From NCBI GenBank assembly GCA_022767745.1, contig JALENN010000006.1:248001-312000 (forward strand): a stretch of 64,000 nt of DNA, read 5' to 3'. Both the position numbers and the translations under genes were made by a program. Under the pieces are notes generated by a model that ran no database searches, was not told where the DNA came from, and saw only the letters and a list, made by a program, of their open reading frames with translations. The stretch comes from Alistipes sp. (GTDB taxonomy: Bacteria > Bacteroidota > Bacteroidia > Bacteroidales > Rikenellaceae). Positions 58,078 through 64,000 of this stretch are shown here, piece by piece. Positions within the stretch are counted from its first letter, which is position 1, and the number at the start of each line of letters is the position of its first letter.

Positions 58078-60621
58078 CTAAAGCTTCACCGTGCGCCGCT
58101 CGCCCGCCCGCAGGGCGAAGTCGCGCAGCCGCACCGTGCGCTCGCCCACGCGCAGCGTCGCAAGGTCGAGACTGCCCTCGCACACCTCGACCGTGACCTC
58201 AGCGTCCGACACCTCGCACGTACCCCACGAGTAGCCGTTGCTCCAGAAGTAGCGGCCGGGGCGCGACGTGATGCCCATCGAGCGGTCGACGCCCGAGTAG
58301 CTGAAATCCGACAGGGCTATCACCGCGCCCCAGCTGGCCATCGAGCGGGCGTAGTGGTGTCCGCACTCGGGTTCGCTGAAGGGGTTGCGGCGCGCGCCGT
58401 CGAAGCGGGCGCGGATGGCGTCGATGCACTTCAGCGCATCGGCCTCCATACCCTCGTATATCATGCCCACGGCAGCGCAGTACTCGAAGCCCGTCATCGA
58501 CTCGGCGAAGTAGGGGAATGGAATGGCCAGACGGCCCTTGGGCCACGAGGCCATGACGAGGCCCGACTCGCCCGCCGTGACGTAGCTGCGCATGTTGTTG
58601 AAGCGCGTGCCGAAGTCCTCGACGAAGTTATATCGCATGACGCTCTGCAGCGCGCTGCGCACATTGCCGCGGTCGGCCAGATATCCCAGCGAGCAGATGT
58701 GGGCCATGTACTGCCCCACCATCTGGTCGACGAGGCATCCGCGCCCCAGCTGGTAGGGCGGCACGGCGGCCTGCGGATCGTCCATGTCGATGAACCCGAA
58801 GGTCTCGGGGTCGGTGATGCGGTGCTCGTAGTACTCGCCGTTGAAGAGGTTCTCGTCCATCCAGCGGCTGCCGCGCTCGAACAGCCTGCGGCACTCGCGC
58901 GCAAAATCCTTCTCGCCCACGGCCTCGGCCATACGCTCCGCCGCCCGCAGCGCCCCCATATACCAGAACCCCATCTGCGGGTTGGGGCCGAAGTAGTTCA
59001 CGTCCATCGTATTGTGCTGCGAACCCTCCATCACGCCATCGCGGTTGCCGTCCCAGCCCCGCTCGGCCCACGCGTAGGAGAGGATGCGCTTCACCTGCGG
59101 CCAGTTGTCCCGCAGGAAGCCATCGTCGCCCGAGAGCTGCCACTCGCGGTAGGCCTTCATCACGCACCCCATCTGCCCGTCGGCAGCGGCGGCCGAGCCG
59201 TCGGCGGCAGTCGACAGCGGCAGCGAGGCGCGGAAGTTCATCAGTCCGTCCTCGCGCGTGGCATAGTTCAGCTCCACGTCGCGCATCGTGCGCGCCAGAT
59301 CGCCGAAGAGGAACGGCGTGGCCATCTCGTAGTTCCACACATGGGTGCACGAACCCATGCACGACCCGAAGCGGTCCATCACGCCCTCCCACCCCATCAG
59401 GTGGCCGCTCGGCAGGCGGAACACCGTCTGCGACCGCAGCACCGAGAGGTTGAACAGCGCCGCCTCCTTCACGCTCGCGGGCAGCGACGAGCCCGTCAGG
59501 GCCTCGACGAAGGCTATCGTGCGGCGCTCGAGCTCGGGCATGCGCGGCACGATCTCGGCAGCCGCCGCCCACGCGTCGGCATAGAGCGTGCTGTAATAGT
59601 TGCCCACGGTCTGCTGCGACCACGCCTTGCGGTTGGGGAAGTTCCACGTGAGGAAGAAGACGAAGCGGCGGCTCTCGCCCGCCGGTATGCGCCGCTTGAC
59701 GGCCAGCGCCGCCGTCGGGTCGGGCTCCGTCACCGCGGCCGTGCGCTCGGTGAGCGTGCCGTCGGCGCTGAAGTCGTCCCAGAAGTCGAGAATCGAGTTG
59801 TTCCAGTCGTTGGGGCGTGTCGAGGTGCGGTAGCTAACCTCGCCGTCGCTCGTGGTGACAAGGGCCATCGTACCCCACGCCGGGTCGGCCTTGTCGACCC
59901 CATCGGAGTACATATATATGCCGCGCAGGCCGTCGCGCTCGCGGTACTCGTTGCGGTTGTCGGCCGCGCCCGTCGGCACATAGTCGCCCTTCCAGTCGGT
60001 GTGAAAGCGGCTGCCGTCCTTGCCGATGAAGTTGCGCAGGCATCCGCACACGGCAACATCCATGTCGCCGCCCGAGGTGTTCTCCACCTCATACACCAGC
60101 ACCGCCACGGGCAGCGAGCTGGCATCGGCGTCGCACGGCACCAGGGGGTTGAACCCCCGCACCGTAACCTTCAGCGGCACCCCTCCGCCCGACAGGTGCG
60201 CCTGCCCGAAGGGATAGGCCGCATCGAACGACGCCTCGCCGAAGCGCGGCAGGCCGTGGTGGTTTACGGGGCGGCCCTCGTAGTGCAGTATCTCATGGTC
60301 GTAGAGCGGTCCCGCCGCCAGCAGCGTGCGGGCCTCGCCGCCCTCGGGGGCGGCATATATGGCGAAGAAGGGGGCGTCGTTGCCCGTGGTGACGGTGCTG
60401 TAGCCCTTGGCCGGGACGTTCATTATCTCCCAGTCGCGCAGCTCGCCGCGCCCGCCGAGCGATACCGTACCCGTACCTATGCCGCCCAGCGGCAGCGCAA
60501 TGCGGTAGAGGTGGTCGCCGTCGTAGTGCTTCAGCACGGGCCACTGCGACGGCTGCCACCCCTCGGCCGCGGCAGCCACGCCCCACAGGGCGGCCACGGC
60601 GGCAAAGAAGAATCGCTTCAT
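58078..60621 (-). CDS. GH116-family secreted glycosidase (GBA2-like N-domain plus DUF608-type catalytic domain)
   Basis: LPLGGIGTGTVSLGGRGELRDWEIMN; EGSQHNTMDVNYFGPNPQMGFWYMGALRAAERMAE; YEHRITDPETFG; GRGCLVDQMVGQYMAHI. Confidence 0.88.
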   Translation of the reverse strand: MKRFFFAAVAALWGVAAAAEGWQPSQWPVLKHYDGDHLYRIALPLGGIGTGTVSLGGRGELRDWEIMNVPAKGYSTVTTGNDAPFFAIYAAPEGGEARTLLAAGPLYDHEILHYEGRPVNHHGLPRFGEASFDAAYPFGQAHLSGGGVPLKVTVRGFNPLVPCDADASSLPVAVLVYEVENTSGGDMDVAVCGCLRNFIGKDGSRFHTDWKGDYVPTGAADNRNEYRERDGLRGIYMYSDGVDKADPAWGTMALVTTSDGEVSYRTSTRPNDWNNSILDFWDDFSADGTLTERTAAVTEPDPTAALAVKRRIPAGESRRFVFFLTWNFPNRKAWSQQTVGNYYSTLYADAWAAAAEIVPRMPELERRTIAFVEALTGSSLPASVKEAALFNLSVLRSQTVFRLPSGHLMGWEGVMDRFGSCMGSCTHVWNYEMATPFLFGDLARTMRDVELNYATREDGLMNFRASLPLSTAADGSAAAADGQMGCVMKAYREWQLSGDDGFLRDNWPQVKRILSYAWAERGWDGNRDGVMEGSQHNTMDVNYFGPNPQMGFWYMGALRAAERMAEAVGEKDFARECRRLFERGSRWMDENLFNGEYYEHRITDPETFGFIDMDDPQAAVPPYQLGRGCLVDQMVGQYMAHICSLGYLADRGNVRSALQSVMRYNFVEDFGTRFNNMRSYVTAGESGLVMASWPKGRLAIPFPYFAESMTGFEYCAAVGMIYEGMEADALKCIDAIRARFDGARRNPFSEPECGHHYARSMASWGAVIALSDFSYSGVDRSMGITSRPGRYFWSNGYSWGTCEVSDAEVTVEVCEGSLDLATLRVGERTVRLRDFALRAGERRTVKL

Positions 60622-60667
60622 ATCCATAGTTGTAGGTTGTGTGCAACAAAGCCTCCCCCGGTCCCCG

Positions 60668-61534
60668 TCAGCGCACGCCGTGCGCCTCGCGCAGGAGCTC
60701 GCCCAGCACGCCGATGTTCTCGACGATAAGGTCGGGCTGCCGCGGCGCGGCATCGGCCACGTCGAGCGTCGTCTCGCCCGAGAGCACCAGCACGCCGAAC
60801 GCGCCGGCGGCATGTGCCATCTCGATGTCGGTGTAGATGCGGTCGCCCGTCATGATAATCTGGTCGGGGCGCAGGCCGTAACGGCGCTCGATGCCCGTCA
60901 GCATGTTGGGGTCGGGCTTGCCCAGCGTGATGTCGGGGCGGCGGCCCGTGGCGTGCTCGATGCACCTGCATATCGAGCCGCAGTCGACCAGCACCACACG
61001 CTCGTCGGTGGGGCACACGCGGTCGGGGTTCGTGGCCACATAGGGCACACCCTGCGACACCCACCACGCCGCACGGCACAGCCGCGCGTAGGTGAGCGTC
61101 ATGTCGAAGGCCACGACCACAACGTCGGGCACGTCGTCGGCACTGTCCGCGGTCGGTTCAAAGCCCGCGCGCTCGAACTCCGACACCATGCTCGGCGTTC
61201 CCAGCAGGAAGAGGCGCCGCGCCCCGGGCCACTGCGTGCGGATATAGTCTATCGTAGCCAATGCCGTGGTGTACATCTGCTCCCCGGTAGCCGCTACGCC
61301 CAGCCGCGAGAGCTTGCCCAGATAGTCGGCGATCGACTTCGAGGGGTTGTTCGTAAGGAACGAGTGCGTCACGCCGATTCCCGCAAGCCCCTCAAGGAAG
61401 GGGTTCGTCCACGGGAAGAGCGACATGCCCATGTATATCGTGCCGTCCATGTCGAGCGCGACATGGCGTATCCCCGCAAGGCGCGACATGAGCTCCTCGC
61501 GGGGGTAGATCGAGCGGTATCTGTCGAATTGCAT
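60668..61534 (-). CDS. HAD-IIA family hydrolase (NagD-like)
   Basis: VALDMDGTIYMGMSLFPWTNPFLEGL; FLTNNPSKS; GKPDPNMLTGIERRYG; MTGDRIYTDIEMA. Confidence 0.92.
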   Translation of the reverse strand: MQFDRYRSIYPREELMSRLAGIRHVALDMDGTIYMGMSLFPWTNPFLEGLAGIGVTHSFLTNNPSKSIADYLGKLSRLGVAATGEQMYTTALATIDYIRTQWPGARRLFLLGTPSMVSEFERAGFEPTADSADDVPDVVVVAFDMTLTYARLCRAAWWVSQGVPYVATNPDRVCPTDERVVLVDCGSICRCIEHATGRRPDITLGKPDPNMLTGIERRYGLRPDQIIMTGDRIYTDIEMAHAAGAFGVLVLSGETTLDVADAAPRQPDLIVENIGVLGELLREAHGVR

Positions 61535-61567
61535 CCGTTTTTCGGTATGAGTTGTCACGCAATCACA

Positions 61568-62101
61568 CTATCGGCCCCCGGCCTTGGCCTTGTTCGCCTC
61601 GGCGGCGGGCTGCGCCGGCTCGATAAGCTGCACCGAGAGGCTGTCGGCCCCGGGCTCGATAACGAAGTCGGCAATGTCGAGCTCGATATTGCGCGGGAAG
61701 GCCTTCGGGAAGACCGAACGTATGCGGCCCAGCTCGATGATGGCCTCCTCCATCGTCAGGTAGCGGCCCACCGACACGGTGAACCACGGGTTCTCGTACG
61801 TGACGTCGATGTTGACGCCCTTGAAGTTCTCCTCGAAGGTCTCCTTCGCCTCGACGGCGTTCTCGCGCGCCTGCTGCGAGTTGTCGAACAGGATAACGAT
61901 CGTGTACCCGTTCACCTTCGTGCGTTTCGTGCGCTGGTCGACGGCACGCACCGCGGCGGCGGCATCCGGCGTCTCGGTCACACGCACGGCATTGCCCCCT
62001 CCGGCCAGACTGCGCTTCAACGACGCTATATCCTGCGCGCAGGCCTCGCGTGCACCCATGGCGCACATGGCCGCAACCAACATAATGACAAATCTTTTCA
62101 T
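61568..62101 (-). CDS. Secreted SPOR-like domain protein
   Basis: Signal peptide; VNGYTIVILFDNSQQARENAVEAKETFEENFKGVNIDVTYENPWFTVSVGRYLTMEEA. Confidence 0.6.
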   Translation of the reverse strand: MKRFVIMLVAAMCAMGAREACAQDIASLKRSLAGGGNAVRVTETPDAAAAVRAVDQRTKRTKVNGYTIVILFDNSQQARENAVEAKETFEENFKGVNIDVTYENPWFTVSVGRYLTMEEAIIELGRIRSVFPKAFPRNIELDIADFVIEPGADSLSVQLIEPAQPAAEANKAKAGGR

Positions 62102-62118
62102 CGCTTTATTATTCGTTC

Positions 62119-62691
62119 TTACTGTTTTTCCTCTCCTGTGGCCGCACCGCCGCCCGACACGCGATCGAGCACCTGCCACATGCGCTGCATCCCGGACTCG
62201 GGCAACAGCCCCTCCAGCGTCGCGGGGCCGTCGCCCACGCGTCCGCGCCACATGCCGCGCCGCACCTCGATCTCCCAGTCGAGCGATACGGCCCCCGCAT
62301 CGCGACGCTCGATGGCCGAGCGCAGTGACAGAGCCGAGGCGTTGCGCGCGATACGCAGCCGCAGCGGCACCAGCACACGCCACTGCCCGCGCTCGGGAAT
62401 GCGCACCCGCTCCTGCAGCACCAGCACCGCGGCACGCCCGCCGCCGCACGTCACGCGCAGCCGCCCGCCGCGCAGCACCACGGCCGCACCCGGGTTGTCG
62501 ATCGTAAGGCGCACCGTCATGCCCGACGGCCACCCGGCCTCCGTCCCGGCGTCGGCACCGGACGCCGCGCCCGACGGCATGGGCCACTCGGCCTCCACGA
62601 TCTCGAAGCCCGTCACCGAGGGCATGCGCCTCTCGCCGCCGCACGACACCAGCAGCAGCGCTGCAGTCAATATGGCAATTATACGTTTCAC
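62119..62691 (-). CDS. Hypothetical lipoprotein
   Basis: MKRIIAILTAALLLVSCGGE lipobox; LTIDNPGAAVVLRGG reminiscent of LEA-type repeats. Confidence 0.55.
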   Translation of the reverse strand: MKRIIAILTAALLLVSCGGERRMPSVTGFEIVEAEWPMPSGAASGADAGTEAGWPSGMTVRLTIDNPGAAVVLRGGRLRVTCGGGRAAVLVLQERVRIPERGQWRVLVPLRLRIARNASALSLRSAIERRDAGAVSLDWEIEVRRGMWRGRVGDGPATLEGLLPESGMQRMWQVLDRVSGGGAATGEEKQ

Positions 62692-62694
62692 GGC

Positions 62695-63417
62695 CTATGC
62701 TTTACGTCCGACATATATCTGCGCAATGCCCAGGCAGAGCGAGCGGCGGCGGCACTCGGCGAAGCCCACGCCGCGCATGATCTCAAGGAAGCGTTCGGGC
62801 GCGGGGAACTCCTCGATCGAGGCGGGCAGGTAGCCGTAGGCCTGCTTGTCGTGCGAGACAAGCCCCCCGACCGGGCGCAGGATCTTGTCGGAATAGAACT
62901 CATAGAGGCGGCGCACTACGGGGTTGCGCGGCGTCGAGAACTCCAGCACCACCAGCTGGCCCCCCGGGCGCAGCACGCGCAGCGCCTCCGACAGCCCCGC
63001 CTCCATGTTGCCGAAGTTGCGCACACCGAAGGCCACCGTCACGGCATCGACCGAGCCGTTGCCCAGGTCGAGGCGCTCGGCATCGCCCTGATAGAGCGCC
63101 ACATGGTCGTCGAGACCCTGACGGCGCACCTTCTCCGACGCCTCGGAGAGCATCTTCTCCGACAGGTCGACACCCATCACCCGCGCGTTGGGCATGCGCT
63201 TGGCCATGAGTATGGCCAGGTCGCCCGTGCCCGTGGCCAGGTCGAGAATATGGCGCGGATGGCTGCGGCGCACGATGCGCATGACGCGGCGGCGCCACAC
63301 GCGGTCGATCGACAGCGACAGGATATGGTTCAGGCGGTCGTACGTCGGCGCTATGTTGTCGAACATGCGTCGGACCTCCTCCTTCTTGCCCGCATTGGGC
63401 GTATTGTACGGTTTCAT
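62695..63417 (-). CDS. menG: Demethylmenaquinone methyltransferase
   Basis: VRRMFDNIAPTYDRLNHILSLSIDRVWRR; ILDLATGTGDLAILMAKR; LEFSTPRNPVVR (UbiE/COQ5 family). Confidence 0.95.
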   Translation of the reverse strand: MKPYNTPNAGKKEEVRRMFDNIAPTYDRLNHILSLSIDRVWRRRVMRIVRRSHPRHILDLATGTGDLAILMAKRMPNARVMGVDLSEKMLSEASEKVRRQGLDDHVALYQGDAERLDLGNGSVDAVTVAFGVRNFGNMEAGLSEALRVLRPGGQLVVLEFSTPRNPVVRRLYEFYSDKILRPVGGLVSHDKQAYGYLPASIEEFPAPERFLEIMRGVGFAECRRRSLCLGIAQIYVGRKA

Positions 63418-63453
63418 ATATCGTTTCGGTTCGTTTCCAAAGGTTTGCCGCCC

Positions 63454-64000
63454 CTACTGGCGGTACTTGAGCGACGACTCGGGGCTGATGCGCGCCACGA
63501 TCATCGACGGCAGCGTCATGACGGCCACCGTCACGGCCACGGCCCCCGCGTTGAGCGCCGCAAGCCACCACACGTCGATACGCACGGGCAGCTCCGAGAG
63601 CATGTACCCCTCGGGATCGAGCTTCACGGGCGCAAGCCACGCCTGCAGCCCCACAAGGGCCAGACCCACGGCATTGCCCCACGCCGCGCCGCGCACGAAG
63701 AGCATCGCCGCACGGTAGAGGAATATGCGCCGCACGGCCCCGTTGCGCATGCCCATGGCCTTCAGCACGCCGATCATGCCCGTGCGGTCGAGCACCATGA
63801 TAAGCATAGCCGAGGCCATGTTGAAGAGCACCACGGCCATCATCACGGCCAGTATGACGCGGGCGTTGACGTCGTGCGTCTTCAGCCAGTCGAAGACCAC
63901 GGGGTAACGCTCCGCCAGGGTCACGGCGGCGGCCGACCCCACGCTCTGGTCGCCGTCCTCGTAGAAGGCCGCCTCGATGGCCATCTCGGCCGCCGCGGCG
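63454..64000 (-). CDS. ABC transporter permease, FtsX/LolC-E-like (5' end beyond window)
   Basis: MASAMLIMVLDRTGMIGVLKAMGMRNGAVRRIFLYRA; C-terminal SPESSLKYR; frame stays open to the window edge. Confidence 0.85.
   Translation of the reverse strand, partial: AAAAEMAIEAAFYEDGDQSVGSAAAVTLAERYPVVFDWLKTHDVNARVILAVMMAVVLFNMASAMLIMVLDRTGMIGVLKAMGMRNGAVRRIFLYRAAMLFVRGAAWGNAVGLALVGLQAWLAPVKLDPEGYMLSELPVRIDVWWLAALNAGAVAVTVAVMTLPSMIVARISPESSLKYRQ

Noticed and set aside
58042-60729. 895-aa plus-strand ORF
   Set aside because: Antisense shadow of GH116, repeat-like His/Arg composition.
1-64000. CRISPR array, tRNA/rRNA genes, prophage or intact IS element
   Set aside because: Looked for regular spaced repeats, CCA-type tRNA ends, rRNA motifs, and transposase/integrase/capsid motifs; none found.

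Overview
The window is a GC-rich, densely packed bacterial chromosome segment. Bacteroidetes-type -33/-7 promoters (TTTG-N20-TAnnTTTG), the gene content and the futalosine menaquinone genes point to a Bacteroidales/Alistipes-like genome; this assignment is inference. It encodes about 54 protein genes and is mostly core housekeeping. Core blocks: a partial SDR plus uxuA; a dcw cell-wall/division cluster on the minus strand (rsmH-ftsL-ftsI-murE-mraY-[beta-propeller]-murD-ftsW); guaB-guaA; menaquinone genes mqnB/mqnD interrupted by a GH78 rhamnosidase; lysS, tpiA, yebC, cca, pdxJ, nadK, uppS, bamA, ompH-ompH and ubiE/menG. There are also several secreted glycoside hydrolases (GH106-like, GH78, GH30, GH116, a clan GH-A-like enzyme). 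I saw no rRNA, tRNA, CRISPR array, intact transposon or prophage. The parts least explained by routine annotation are: (1) a nearly T-free degenerate repeat tract with a G9 run between the two ompH/skp genes; (2) an AT-rich island after guaA carrying a secreted EreA/ChaN-like protein; (3) triple direct repeats with mutually exclusive inverted repeats in the leader of a DUF5036-like lipoprotein; (4) a DUF1080-like domain fused to a PHP/amidohydrolase-like domain; (5) a beta-propeller lipoprotein inside the dcw cluster; (6) a MORN-like membrane protein; (7) a perfect palindrome overlapping the nadK -33 element. I found no single clear-cut new defence or mobile system. Family names come from recognising motifs by eye, without database searches.
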